DNA of 20,767 bases from Actinomycetes bacterium (GTDB taxonomy: Bacteria > Actinomycetota > Actinomycetes > Mycobacteriales > Micromonosporaceae), in NCBI GenBank assembly GCA_023402505.1, contig JAEYGD010000550.1:1-20767 (forward strand), in the 5' to 3' direction. Below, in pieces: positions 1-8,356 of the stretch. Under the pieces are notes generated by a model that was not told where the DNA came from, searched no databases, and saw only the letters and a list, made by a program, of their open reading frames with translations. Position 1 is the first letter of the stretch. Each line of letters starts with the position of its first letter. Both the position numbers and the translations under genes were made by a program.

Positions 1-1108
1 GCCATTTTTGGGGTGGTCCGAAGGTGGTGCCGGTGGAGAGGGCGATGATGACGTCGGAGGCGGTGGGTGGGCCTTGGGTGAAGGTGATGAGGTCGTCTAG
101 TCCGTCGCCGTTGACGTCGCCGAGGGCGGGGTGCTCTCCCGTGATGGAGAAGTACTCGTGCCACTTCAGCTCCGTGCCGGCGAACGACGATCCGGTCGAC
201 AGCCCGACGTAGACGTCGCCGGCCGCGTCGTGCGTGAACGTGACGATGTCGGCGCGTCCGTCGCCGTTGACGTCGCCGACGGCGGCGATCTCCGCGCCCG
301 GGGCGAACCAGTCGTGCCACTTGCTGGAGGCGGCGAAACCGTTCCCGGTGGACAGCGCCACGTAGACGTCGCCGGTGTTGCCGTGGGTGAAGGTGACGAT
401 GTCGTCGCGGCCGTCGCCGTTGACGTCACCGGTCGAGGCCGTCTCGCCGCCGATGGCGAAGAAGTCGTGCCACTTCACCGAGGTCCCGGCGAAGCCCGTG
501 CCGGTGGAGGTGCTGACGTAGACGTCGGCGAGGGCGCCGTGGGTGAACGCGACGATGTCGTCGCGCCCGTCACCGTTGACGTCGGTGGCGGATCCGGCGG
601 CCATGGCGTGGGTGCGCGCCGCCTCGGCGAGCAGCGCCCGCGCCTTGGTCGCGGCCTGGTCGTAGCGGTCGGGGAAGCCGGAGCGCTGCACGCACTGGGC
701 GACCTGCCCGGCGGTGAAGCGCGGGTTGTTCCGGTCGCAGACGATGGCGCGGGTGACGTACTGGGTGCTGGCGTAGACCGGGTCCATGATCTGCTCCGGC
801 GTGCCCCAGCCGTAGTCCCACCGCTGCTGGAACACCCCGAGCGAGGACTTGTCGCCGCACGGCAGGTTGTTCATGTGTGACTCGACCCAGCCCGCCTCGA
901 ACGCGGAGAGCACGACCTTGTCGTTGGCGTTGTGGGCCTTGGCGACCCGGTAGACGATCACGCTGATCGCCGGGTCGTGGTTGGCGGGGATGGTGGAACA
1001 GGCCAGGGTGCCGATCGGGGCTTCGGCGCGCGCCGGCCCCGTCGTCGCCACCGACGCCAGAGCGGTGCAGAGACCGACCAGCAGGACCAGGGGAGTGCGT
1101 CGTGCCAT
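1..1108 (-). CDS. Secreted lysozyme-like protein with FG-GAP/VCBS repeats (C-terminus cut by window edge)
   Basis: The gene reads from ATG at 1108 off the left edge, with 369 codons visible and no stop. An SD (GAGGAGG on the minus strand, 1114-1120) sits 5 nt upstream. The product starts with a signal peptide, likely cleaved after ARA at residue 28. A small lysozyme-like (transglycosylase-type) domain follows at about 35-165. It has the actinobacterial pattern of a Glu in WVESHMNN (E76, candidate catalytic residue), then SLGVFQQR (89-96) and GWGTPEQIMDP (100-110). From residue 175 there are at least four repeats of about 51 residues, each opening with a calcium-type loop (DVNGDGRDD) and carrying KWHDFF-like motifs. 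These are FG-GAP/VCBS beta-propeller repeats, closely like those of the divergent GH172 gene. Family knowledge suggests cleavage or binding of peptidoglycan outside the cell; activity is inferred. It shares the LacI operator set. Confidence 0.85.
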   Translation of the reverse strand, partial: MARRTPLVLLVGLCTALASVATTGPARAEAPIGTLACSTIPANHDPAISVIVYRVAKAHNANDKVVLSAFEAGWVESHMNNLPCGDKSSLGVFQQRWDYGWGTPEQIMDPVYASTQYVTRAIVCDRNNPRFTAGQVAQCVQRSGFPDRYDQAATKARALLAEAARTHAMAAGSATDVNGDGRDDIVAFTHGALADVYVSTSTGTGFAGTSVKWHDFFAIGGETASTGDVNGDGRDDIVTFTHGNTGDVYVALSTGNGFAASSKWHDWFAPGAEIAAVGDVNGDGRADIVTFTHDAAGDVYVGLSTGSSFAGTELKWHEYFSITGEHPALGDVNGDGLDDLITFTQGPPTASDVIIALSTGTTFGPPQKW

Positions 1109-1131
1109 ACGCACCTCCTCGTGAGGGGCGG

Positions 1132-1143
1132 GAAATCGATTGC
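1132..1143 (-). promoter_or_regulatory. LacI-family operator, copy 1
   Basis: The 12 bases read GCAATCGATTTC on the minus strand, with an AATCGATT palindromic core and the central CG typical of LacI-family sites. It covers the expected transcription start of the lysozyme-like gene. It is identical to the copies at 1256 and 14855. Confidence 0.75.
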
Positions 1144-1146
1144 TGG

Positions 1147-1175
1147 AGTATCGCCAGGAGCTTCACGCCTGTCAA
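1147..1175 (-). promoter_or_regulatory. Promoter of the lysozyme-like gene
   Basis: On the minus strand there is a perfect TTGACA -35 (1170-1175), a 17-bp spacer and a GATACT -10 (1147-1152). The LacI-type operator starts 3 bp downstream of the -10. The architecture matches that of the GH172 and transporter promoters. Confidence 0.7.
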
Positions 1176-1222
1176 TGCGTCCTGCAAAGTTCCTTCAGCC
1201 ACTGAGGGGCGGCGGTAGAGTA

Positions 1223-1251
1223 TTGACAGACCGCGATGCCCCAAGTTAACT
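1223..1251 (+). promoter_or_regulatory. Promoter of the GH172/GH43-like unit
   Basis: A perfect TTGACA -35 (1223-1228) is followed 17 bp later by a weak -10, TTAACT (1246-1251). The operator begins 4 bp further on. The weak -10 is the least certain part. Confidence 0.6.
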
Positions 1252-1255
1252 GCCG

Positions 1256-1267
1256 GCAATCGATTTC
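1256..1267 (+). promoter_or_regulatory. LacI-family operator, copy 2
   Basis: GCAATCGATTTC lies just downstream of the -10 and 33 bp before the GH172 start codon, where a bound repressor would block initiation. The two operators in this divergent region are 113 bp apart (12-mer to 12-mer), so looping between them is possible. Confidence 0.75.
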
Positions 1268-1300
1268 TCTGCTCCCGACGGCGACCCTGGAGGGACACCC

Positions 1301-4300
1301 ATGAAGCCTCACCTCCGCCGCTGGCTGGCCCTCGCCACGGCGCTGGCGACCATGATCCCCCCGACCGCGGCACACGCCGCCCCGTCCACCCCGGCCGGGC
1401 CCGCACCGCTCGCGGTCACCGCCGACAAGGGCCCGGTCGGCTGGGACACCTACCGCCAGCTCGACCGGCTGCCCGAACTCGCCACCGGCAGTCGTACCCG
1501 GCAGTTCTCCAGCTTCGCCCGCGACGGCTCCAACGACGACGGCTTCGTCGGCACCTACTCCTGCCTGCGCCAAGCCGGTGGCTGCGTCATCGCCGAGGAC
1601 CGCGGACCCGGCGAGGTGCAGTCGATCTGGTTCACCCGCGACAACGGCGACGTCAGCGCCACCGGCTGGATCCGGATCGAACTCGACGGCGTCACGGTCG
1701 TCGACACCGGCCTCCAGCGCCTGGTCGACGGCGGTCTCGGCCCGCCGTTCGTCTGGCCGCTGGTCAGCAACGCCGACCAGACCTCCGGTGGGGTCACCGT
1801 CAAGGTCCCGATGCCGTACCGGGACTCGATGCGGATCACCACCCAGTTCAACCCGCTCTTCTACCACGTCACGTACCGCGAGTTCGCCGACCCGGTGGGG
1901 GTGCCGACGTTCGACCGCGGCGACCCGGCGACCGACGTGATCAACATGCTGCGCGCCGCCGGCCTGCGCGACCCCAAGCCCGCCCACCCCGGCGCCACCA
2001 CCACCGGCGTCACGGTCAACGTCCCCGCGGGCGGCCGGTCCACCGTCGCCGCCCTGACCGGTCCGGCCGCCGTCACCGCGCTGCGGCTGCGGCTGCCCGA
2101 CGAGCGCGCCAACCCGGCGGCGCTGGCGGGTCTGCGGCTGCGGATCACCTTCGACGGGCGGACCACCGTCGACAGCCCGCTGGGCGAGTTCTTCGGCAGC
2201 GGCCTGGGCGAACGGAACGTCCGCTCGTTGCTGTTCGCCATGGACGCCGCACCCGGCGGCTGGTACAGCGCCTGGTGGCCCATGCCGTTCCGGTCCAGCG
2301 CGACGGTGTCGATCGCGAACACCACCGGCACCGCCGTCAACGGCGTGCAGGCGGAGGTGACCTCCGCGCCGGGCGCCGCCTGGACCGGCGCGCTCGCCGC
2401 GGACGGCGCCGCCGGCTACTTCACCACCCAGTCCCGCCGCGCCGAGGTGGTGGGGGGCAGCGACTGGACCGTCGCCGACCAGAGCGGTCGCGGACGGTTC
2501 GTCGGCGTCTCGCAGACCGCCCGGGGCCACATCATCGGCGGCAACACCCGCAACTACCTGGAGGGCGACGAGCGGGTCCACGTCGACGGCTCGCCCACGC
2601 CGCAGATCTACGGCACCGGGACCGAGGACTTCTACGAGTCCGGGTGGTACTTCAACCGCGGCGAGTACAGCGGCGCCTTCACCGGCAACACGGCCCACCT
2701 CGTCCGGTCCGGCGGCTGCGCCGACGAGTGCGACGCCATGTACCGCCTGATGATCGGTGACGCCGTGTCCTACGCCACGGCGCTGCGTTTCGGCATCGAG
2801 CACGGCCCGACCAACGACATGCCGGCGGAGTACGCCTCGACCGCCTTCCTCTACACCCAGCCCACCGTCGCGCTGCGCCGCACCGACACGCTGGTCACCG
2901 GCGACGCGGCCAGCCGCGCCGGCCACGGCTACACCGACTCCGGGACCCAGTACGCGCTGACCGGACCCTACGAGGGCGACGACGACAACGTCCCGGTCAC
3001 CGGCCAGGTGCGCGCCGGCAGCGGCGCGGTCGGCTTCCGGCTCGCCGTCGACCCGGCCAACCAGGGCGTACGGCTGCGCCGGCACGGCGACCAGGCCGCC
3101 GGCCACCAGCAGGCCGCGGTGGCCGTCGACGGCACACCGGCCGGAGTGTGGCTGCAGCCGCTGGGCAATGCCCGGCAGCGCTGGTTGGCCGACGAGTTCG
3201 TGCTCCCCGCCGCGCTCACCGCCGGCCGGTCGACGATCACCGTCACCCTGACCCCGGTGGCCGGCTCCCCGGCCTGGACCGCTGCCCGGTACGAGGCCGA
3301 CAGCATGGTCGCGCCGTTCGCCGACACCACCGCGCCCGGACCGGTGGCCGGCCTGACCCTCGGCGGCGGGCGCACGCACGCCATCGGCCTGTCCTGGGCC
3401 GCGTCGCCGGACAACGTCGGCGTGGCGGGCTACCGGGTGTACGCCTCCGCCACCCCGTCGGTGGCGACGACCCCGGCCAACCTGGTCGGCACCAGCCGGA
3501 CGACCAGCTTCCGGCACGGACCGCTGGCGGCGGGCCTGACCCGCTACTACCGGGTCGTCGCGGTCGACGGTGCGGGCAACGCCTCAGCGCCCTCGGCGGA
3601 GGTGTCGGCGACCACCCGGGCCCGCAACACCAGCGACGCCAACGGTGACCGCCGGGACGACATCGTCGGGTTCACCCGGGGCACCGCCGCGGACGTGACC
3701 ACCTCGCTCTCCGACGGCAGCCGGTTCGGGCCGGACGCCCGGCTCTGGAACGACTTCTTCGCCGTCGGCGAGGAGGTCCCGCTCACCGGCGACGTCGACG
3801 GTGACGGGCGCGCCGACATCATCACCTTCACCCGCGGCGACGCGGCCGACGTCTACGTGGGGTTGTCGACCGGCACGGCGTACGCCGCCGGGGTCAAGTG
3901 GCACGACTTCTTCGCCGCCGGCACCGAGATCCCCGCGGTCGGCGACGTCAACGGCGACGGGCGGGCGGACATCATCACCTTCACCCGCGGTGACGCCGGT
4001 GACGTCTACGTCGCGCTGTCGACCGGCACCGGCTTCGGCCCGGGAGTGAAGTGGCACGACCACTTCGCGATCGGCAACGAGTTCCCGGCGGTCGGCGACG
4101 TCGACGGCGACGGACGCGACGACATCGTGACGTTCACCCGCGGCACCACCGGCGACGTGTTCGTGTCGCTGTCCGACGGAACCCGGTTCGTCGAGGACGG
4201 CTGGAAGTGGCACGAACTCTTCGCGGTCGGCAACGAGATCCCGGCGGTGGGCGACGTCGACGGCGACGGGCGTGACGACATCGTGACGTTCACCCGGGGC

Positions 4301-4573
4301 GCGACCGGCGACGTGTTCGTCTCGCTGTCCGACGGCGGACGATTCGTCCAACAGAGCTGGAAGTGGCATGACTGGTTCTCGGTAGGCGACGAGTTGCCCG
4401 GGTTGGGGGACTTCAACGGCGACGGCCGGGCGGACGTGGTGACGTTCACCCGTGGCGACACCGCCGACGTCTACGTGGCCCCCTCCGAGGGCGGCCGGTT
4501 CGCCCCCCGGTCCGGACGGTGGCACGACCAGTTCGCCCCGCGCGGCGACCTGCCCCGGCCGAGCGTGTCGTGA
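1301..4573 (+). CDS. Secreted GH172 (DUF2961) glycosidase with Fn3 and FG-GAP repeats
   Basis: The product has 1090 residues, with SD GGAGGG 6 nt before the ATG. A signal peptide ends near AHA at about residue 26. Residues 40-540 show DUF2961/GH172 hallmarks: SSFARDGSNDDG, DRGPGEVQSIW, PMPF, then LEGDE (E421) and GTGTEDF (E442). As I recall, the two catalytic glutamates of the founding GH172 enzyme lie in these motifs about 21 residues apart, the spacing seen here. A beta-sandwich segment (about 545-670) carries NQGVRLRRHGDQ. An Fn3 domain (about 675-772) and six FG-GAP repeats with DxDGDGRxD calcium loops (about 778-1085) follow. Known GH172 activities are exo-D-arabinofuranosidase and alpha-D-fructofuranosidase/difructose dianhydride I hydrolase; which applies cannot be read from sequence. 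The stop overlaps the next ATG by one base (TGATG), so translation is probably coupled. Confidence 0.88.
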   Translation: MKPHLRRWLALATALATMIPPTAAHAAPSTPAGPAPLAVTADKGPVGWDTYRQLDRLPELATGSRTRQFSSFARDGSNDDGFVGTYSCLRQAGGCVIAEDRGPGEVQSIWFTRDNGDVSATGWIRIELDGVTVVDTGLQRLVDGGLGPPFVWPLVSNADQTSGGVTVKVPMPYRDSMRITTQFNPLFYHVTYREFADPVGVPTFDRGDPATDVINMLRAAGLRDPKPAHPGATTTGVTVNVPAGGRSTVAALTGPAAVTALRLRLPDERANPAALAGLRLRITFDGRTTVDSPLGEFFGSGLGERNVRSLLFAMDAAPGGWYSAWWPMPFRSSATVSIANTTGTAVNGVQAEVTSAPGAAWTGALAADGAAGYFTTQSRRAEVVGGSDWTVADQSGRGRFVGVSQTARGHIIGGNTRNYLEGDERVHVDGSPTPQIYGTGTEDFYESGWYFNRGEYSGAFTGNTAHLVRSGGCADECDAMYRLMIGDAVSYATALRFGIEHGPTNDMPAEYASTAFLYTQPTVALRRTDTLVTGDAASRAGHGYTDSGTQYALTGPYEGDDDNVPVTGQVRAGSGAVGFRLAVDPANQGVRLRRHGDQAAGHQQAAVAVDGTPAGVWLQPLGNARQRWLADEFVLPAALTAGRSTITVTLTPVAGSPAWTAARYEADSMVAPFADTTAPGPVAGLTLGGGRTHAIGLSWAASPDNVGVAGYRVYASATPSVATTPANLVGTSRTTSFRHGPLAAGLTRYYRVVAVDGAGNASAPSAEVSATTRARNTSDANGDRRDDIVGFTRGTAADVTTSLSDGSRFGPDARLWNDFFAVGEEVPLTGDVDGDGRADIITFTRGDAADVYVGLSTGTAYAAGVKWHDFFAAGTEIPAVGDVNGDGRADIITFTRGDAGDVYVALSTGTGFGPGVKWHDHFAIGNEFPAVGDVDGDGRDDIVTFTRGTTGDVFVSLSDGTRFVEDGWKWHELFAVGNEIPAVGDVDGDGRDDIVTFTRGATGDVFVSLSDGGRFVQQSWKWHDWFSVGDELPGLGDFNGDGRADVVTFTRGDTADVYVAPSEGGRFAPRSGRWHDQFAPRGDLPRPSVS

Positions 4574-6696
4574 TGCGCGCGCTCCGGATGCTCACCGCGC
4601 TCCTGGTCGCGGCCGCCCTGGTGACCGCGCCCGCCGGGCCGGCCACCGCGGACGACCCGATCCGGGTGGAGGCGGAGTCGCTGGCCGTGACCTCGTCCAC
4701 CGCCCCGGTCGAGGCCCAGGCCAACTGCTGCGGGGTCAGCTGGTCCGCCGGTCGGCAACTCTGGCTGCGCGCGACGCGGGCCGGTGACTCGGTCACCGTC
4801 GCGCTGCCACCGGTCCCGGCCGGCCAGTACGACCTCGGCGGGGTCCTGACCCGGGCCGCCGACTACGGCAGCGTACGGTTCGCGATCGACGGGGTGGCCG
4901 TCGGTCAGCTCTTCGACGGCCACGCCGCGACCGTGCGGCGGGTCGAGGCGGTGCCACTGGGTTCGGCGTCGCTGACCGCCGGCTCCCACCGGCTGACCGT
5001 GACCGTCGTCGGCCGGTCGGCCGGCTCGACCGGGTTCTTCGCCGGCCTGGACGTGATCACACTGCGTCGGGTCGGTCCGCTCGCGGCGGTCACCACCACG
5101 CCGTACGAGATCACCGGCGAGACGCCGGCGCGAGGGCCGCTGACCCGGGTCTACGATCCGAGCGTCGGAGAGCCGGTGGCCTGGTACTACAACGACCACA
5201 CCATCGTGCGGGACCAGCGGACCGGGCTGTGGCACGTCTTCGCCATCACCCACGCGGAGCCGGGCGCGCCGCAGGACGAGAAGTCCTTCGGCCACGCCAC
5301 GGCACCGACACCCACCGGACCGTGGACGAAACAGCCACCGGCGCTGGTGGCCGACCCGGGGGCGGGGGAGCGGTGGATCTGGGCGCCGCACGTCGTCTAC
5401 GACCGCGGCGTCTACTACATGTTCTACGCGGCCGGCAGCCCCGACTACGCGAACTACCGGATGCACCTGGCCACCTCCACGGACCTGTTCACCTGGACCC
5501 GCAGCCCGGCCAACCCGCTGTTCACCGACGGTTGGGAGGGGCGCGACCCGATGGTGACCCGGGTCGGTGACCGGTGGGTCATGTACTACACGGCGACCTC
5601 CGACGCCCAGGGCGGCAACCACGTGGTCGCCTACCGGACCAGCACCGACCTGCGCGCCTGGAGCGGCCGGGGCATCGCGTACGCGTCGCCGCACACGGGG
5701 CGCGCGGGTGGGCAGACGGAGTCGCCGTTCGTGGTGCAGCGGGGCGACTGGTGGTACCTGTTCGTGTGCTGCGACGGCACCGACTACGGCGCGGCGTACC
5801 GGCGCACCGCGGTCTACCGCAGCCGGGACCCGCTGCGGTTCGACGGGGCGGAGAAGGTGACCGTGCTCGACGCCCACGCCGCCGAGGTCGTGGTGGACGG
5901 CGGCACCTGGTACCTCAGCCATGCCGGCTGGGGCCAGGGCGGGTTGTGGCTGGCCCCGCTGACCTGGTCGAGCGGCGTGGTCGCCCGCGGCTACCAGGTG
6001 AGCACCGGGTTCCTCCGTGCCGACGTGCGGACCTGGCCGCACACCCGGGTCGCGTCGCTGGCGGTCGACCCGGCGGGAGCGGGCGCCCACCGGCCGGCGT
6101 TGGACTCCTCGCACCGCGGGACCGGGCCCTATCTGGCGGTCGGCCGCTTCGACGTCACCGACCGGGCCGGCCCGCCGGCCCGGGTGGACGTCTCCGCCGA
6201 CGGCTCCCGCCTCAACCTGGTCGGCATCCGGATGGGCGACGAGCCGGTCACCGCCGACTGGCTGCTCACGGTGGCGCCGCGGTGGACCGGTCCGGGGCTG
6301 CAGAGCGACCTCACCTGGTCGGTCGACGGGCAGCCGACGGCGCCGGTGTGGGAGGTGGCGTTCAACATCGACGGCGCCCTGCCGGCGGTGGGGGATCCGG
6401 CCGTCGCGGCGCGGCCGACCGGTGACGTGGCGGGGATGCCGAGGTGGTCGATGACCTCGGGCCCGCGCCTGTCGCTGGTCGCCGCGCACCGCTGGGCGTC
6501 GGCCTGGCGCGGCGACAACACCTGGTACGACGCGGGCCATGCGATGGCGGCCTGGCAGCCGCTGTGGCGAAACGGTGGTACCGGCTGGTCGCCCGGGTTG
6601 TACCCGGGCGGGACGTGGCGCTTCGCCGCCAGCGGGACGGAGCGGGACGTCTCCTTCGCCGAGACCGTCCACACCGCACTCAACGCCGTGCCGTAG
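4573..6696 (+). CDS. Secreted GH43-like five-bladed beta-propeller glycosidase with N-terminal CBM-like domain
   Basis: The start chosen is the ATG at 4573, which overlaps the GH172 stop and opens a clear signal peptide (MRALRMLTALLVAAALVTAP, cleavage near ATA at about 26). The product has 707 residues. Residues 28-160 look like a CBM6/35-type beta-sandwich. A five-bladed propeller spans about 195-470, with the GH43/GH32-clan signature: NDHTIVRD (D208, candidate base), WAPHVVYD (270), EGRDP (D325, candidate pKa modulator), TESPFV (E383, candidate acid) and HAAEVVV (E438, blade 5). A C-terminal beta-rich region (480-707) is not recognised. Family members release furanose or pyranose sugars from polysaccharides. 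Coupling to GH172 suggests both act outside the cell on one polymer. It could equally be filed under GH32- or GH117-like families; the substrate is unknown. Confidence 0.75.
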   Translation: MRALRMLTALLVAAALVTAPAGPATADDPIRVEAESLAVTSSTAPVEAQANCCGVSWSAGRQLWLRATRAGDSVTVALPPVPAGQYDLGGVLTRAADYGSVRFAIDGVAVGQLFDGHAATVRRVEAVPLGSASLTAGSHRLTVTVVGRSAGSTGFFAGLDVITLRRVGPLAAVTTTPYEITGETPARGPLTRVYDPSVGEPVAWYYNDHTIVRDQRTGLWHVFAITHAEPGAPQDEKSFGHATAPTPTGPWTKQPPALVADPGAGERWIWAPHVVYDRGVYYMFYAAGSPDYANYRMHLATSTDLFTWTRSPANPLFTDGWEGRDPMVTRVGDRWVMYYTATSDAQGGNHVVAYRTSTDLRAWSGRGIAYASPHTGRAGGQTESPFVVQRGDWWYLFVCCDGTDYGAAYRRTAVYRSRDPLRFDGAEKVTVLDAHAAEVVVDGGTWYLSHAGWGQGGLWLAPLTWSSGVVARGYQVSTGFLRADVRTWPHTRVASLAVDPAGAGAHRPALDSSHRGTGPYLAVGRFDVTDRAGPPARVDVSADGSRLNLVGIRMGDEPVTADWLLTVAPRWTGPGLQSDLTWSVDGQPTAPVWEVAFNIDGALPAVGDPAVAARPTGDVAGMPRWSMTSGPRLSLVAAHRWASAWRGDNTWYDAGHAMAAWQPLWRNGGTGWSPGLYPGGTWRFAASGTERDVSFAETVHTALNAVP

Positions 6697-6705
6697 CTGT
6701 CGTGC

Positions 6706-6737
6706 CGGTGCGGGGCCGGACAGCCGGTCCCGCACCG
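6706..6737 (+). terminator. Strong hairpin terminator after the GH43-like gene
   Basis: A 14-bp stem with one G.U pair and a 4-nt loop (ACAG) begins 9 nt after the stop codon. No T-run follows, which is common in actinomycetes. It ends 4 bp before the TTGACA of the next promoter, so it probably insulates the glycosidase unit from the transporter operon. Confidence 0.7.
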
Positions 6738-6741
6738 CGCA

Positions 6742-6771
6742 TTGACAGTGGCTTAGATCTTCCTCTATCTT
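6742..6771 (+). promoter_or_regulatory. Promoter of the transporter/kinase/isomerase operon
   Basis: Perfect TTGACA (6742-6747), an 18-bp spacer and TATCTT (6766-6771). The operator begins 6 bp downstream. Confidence 0.7.
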
Positions 6772-6777
6772 TCGCCA

Positions 6778-6789
6778 GAAATCGATTTC
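6778..6789 (+). promoter_or_regulatory. LacI-family operator, copy 3 (perfect palindrome)
   Basis: GAAATCGATTTC is a perfect 12-bp palindrome just downstream of the -10 and 19 bp before the ATPase start codon. It differs from the other three copies by one base and is the only fully symmetric one, so it may be the tightest site. Confidence 0.8.
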
Positions 6790-6808
6790 TCGTCAGGGCG
6801 GGGGTCAC

Positions 6809-8356
6809 ATGAGCGGCCAGGTCACCGTCGCCATGTCCGGCATCGCCAAGCGCTTCGGCGGCGTCCACGCCCTGCGCGGCGTGGACCTCGACCTGCGCGC
6901 CGGGGAGGTCCACGCCCTGCTCGGCGAGAACGGTGCCGGCAAGTCGACCCTGATCAACATCCTGTCCGGCGTGGTGACCGACTACGACGGCGAGATCTCG
7001 ATGGGCGGCACACCGGTGCGCTTCACCGGCCCCGCCGCCGCCCAGGCCGCCGGCATCGCCACGATCCATCAGGAACTCGACCTCGTGCCGGCGCTGTCGG
7101 TGGCCGAGAACCTCGTGCTCGGCCGGGAACCGCGCACCCGGCTGCGCACCCTCGACCGGCGCGCGATGACCCGGGCCGCCCGCGACTGGCTCGCCCTGCT
7201 CGGCGCGGACCTCGACCCACGCCGGCCGGTCGGCTCCCTGCGCGTCGGCGAGCAGCAACTCGTCGAGATCGCCAAGGCCCTGTCCGTCGACGCCCGCGTG
7301 CTCATCATGGACGAACCGACCGCCGCGCTCGCCGACGCCGAGGTGCGGCGCCTGATGTCCACCATCCGCGCGCTGCGCGAGCGCGGCGTGGCCGTCGTCT
7401 ACATCTCCCACCGGCTCGAGGAGATCGAACACATCGCCGACCGGGCCACCGTCCTGCGCAACGGCGAGGTGGCCGGCACGCTGCGCCCGGACCCCGACCA
7501 ACGGCGGCGAATCATCACCCTGATGGTGGGCCGCCCACCGGAGGCGCTGTTCGACGCCGGCCCGGCGAGCCCGGTCGGGCCCACCGTGCTGACCGTGGAC
7601 GACCTCGCCGTACGGCCTCGGGTGACCCGGCCGGGGCGGTGCGAACCCGCCGGTGTCAGTCTGACCGTCCACGCCGGGGAGATCGTCGGCCTGGCCGGCC
7701 TGATGGGCGCCGGCCGTACCGAACTGCTGGAGACCCTGTACGGCGCCGGCCCACCCGGCCACCGCACCGGCCTGGTCCGGCTGGCCGGCCGTCCCTACGC
7801 CCCGCGCGGACCGCGCGACGCGTTGCGCGCCGGCGTCGGGTTCGTCCCCGAGGACCGCCGCCGTTCCGCGCTGGTCCTCGACCATCCGGTCGGCCGCAGC
7901 ATCGTCCTCGCCGCCCTGCGCCGGATCACCACCGCCGGCATCATCCGGCCCGGCCGGGAACGCGACGCCGTACGCCAGCAGATCACCGCCCTGGCCATCA
8001 AGACACCCTCGGCCACCGCGCCGGTCGGCGCCCTCTCCGGCGGCAACCAGCAGAAGGTCGTCTTCGCCCGCCACCTGCTCACCCGGCCCCGGCTGCTCCT
8101 GCTCGACGAGCCGACCCGCGGGGTCGACGTGGGCGCCAAGGCCGAGATCTACCGGCTGCTGCGCCGGCTCGCCGACGACGGCATGGGCATCGTGCTCGCG
8201 TCGTCGGAGCTGCCCGAGCTGATCGGCGTCTGCGACCGGATCGTGGTCCTGCACGGCGGGCGGACCGTCGCGGAGCTTCCCGCCGGCGGCTGCACGGGCG
8301 AGGACATCCTTACCGCGGCGACGGGCGGCGTGACCGCCGGAAGGGACGACCGATGA
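6809..8356 (+). CDS. Sugar ABC transporter ATPase, RbsA/XylG type (two fused nucleotide-binding domains)
   Basis: The product has 515 residues, the usual length for RbsA/AraG/XylG ATPases (CUT2 class), which energise uptake of monosaccharides such as pentoses. NBD1 has Walker A GENGAGKST (39-47), a VGEQQLVEIAKAL signature and Walker B LIMDEPT (165-171). NBD2 has the degenerate Walker A GLMGAGRTE typical of the family, signature LSGGNQQ (409-415) and Walker B LLLLDEPTRGVD (D433). It is the first gene of the operon, behind the LacI operator. Its stop overlaps the permease start (ATGA). The CUT2 class fits import of single sugars released outside the cell; the sugar itself cannot be read from the ATPase. 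Confidence 0.93.
   Translation: MSGQVTVAMSGIAKRFGGVHALRGVDLDLRAGEVHALLGENGAGKSTLINILSGVVTDYDGEISMGGTPVRFTGPAAAQAAGIATIHQELDLVPALSVAENLVLGREPRTRLRTLDRRAMTRAARDWLALLGADLDPRRPVGSLRVGEQQLVEIAKALSVDARVLIMDEPTAALADAEVRRLMSTIRALRERGVAVVYISHRLEEIEHIADRATVLRNGEVAGTLRPDPDQRRRIITLMVGRPPEALFDAGPASPVGPTVLTVDDLAVRPRVTRPGRCEPAGVSLTVHAGEIVGLAGLMGAGRTELLETLYGAGPPGHRTGLVRLAGRPYAPRGPRDALRAGVGFVPEDRRRSALVLDHPVGRSIVLAALRRITTAGIIRPGRERDAVRQQITALAIKTPSATAPVGALSGGNQQKVVFARHLLTRPRLLLLDEPTRGVDVGAKAEIYRLLRRLADDGMGIVLASSELPELIGVCDRIVVLHGGRTVAELPAGGCTGEDILTAATGGVTAGRDDR

Noticed and set aside
1172..3517. Long minus-strand open frame opposite the GH172 gene
   Set aside because: It is an antisense shadow: Gly/Ala/Arg/Val-rich, no domain, no signal peptide, and the plus-strand frame encodes a recognisable enzyme.
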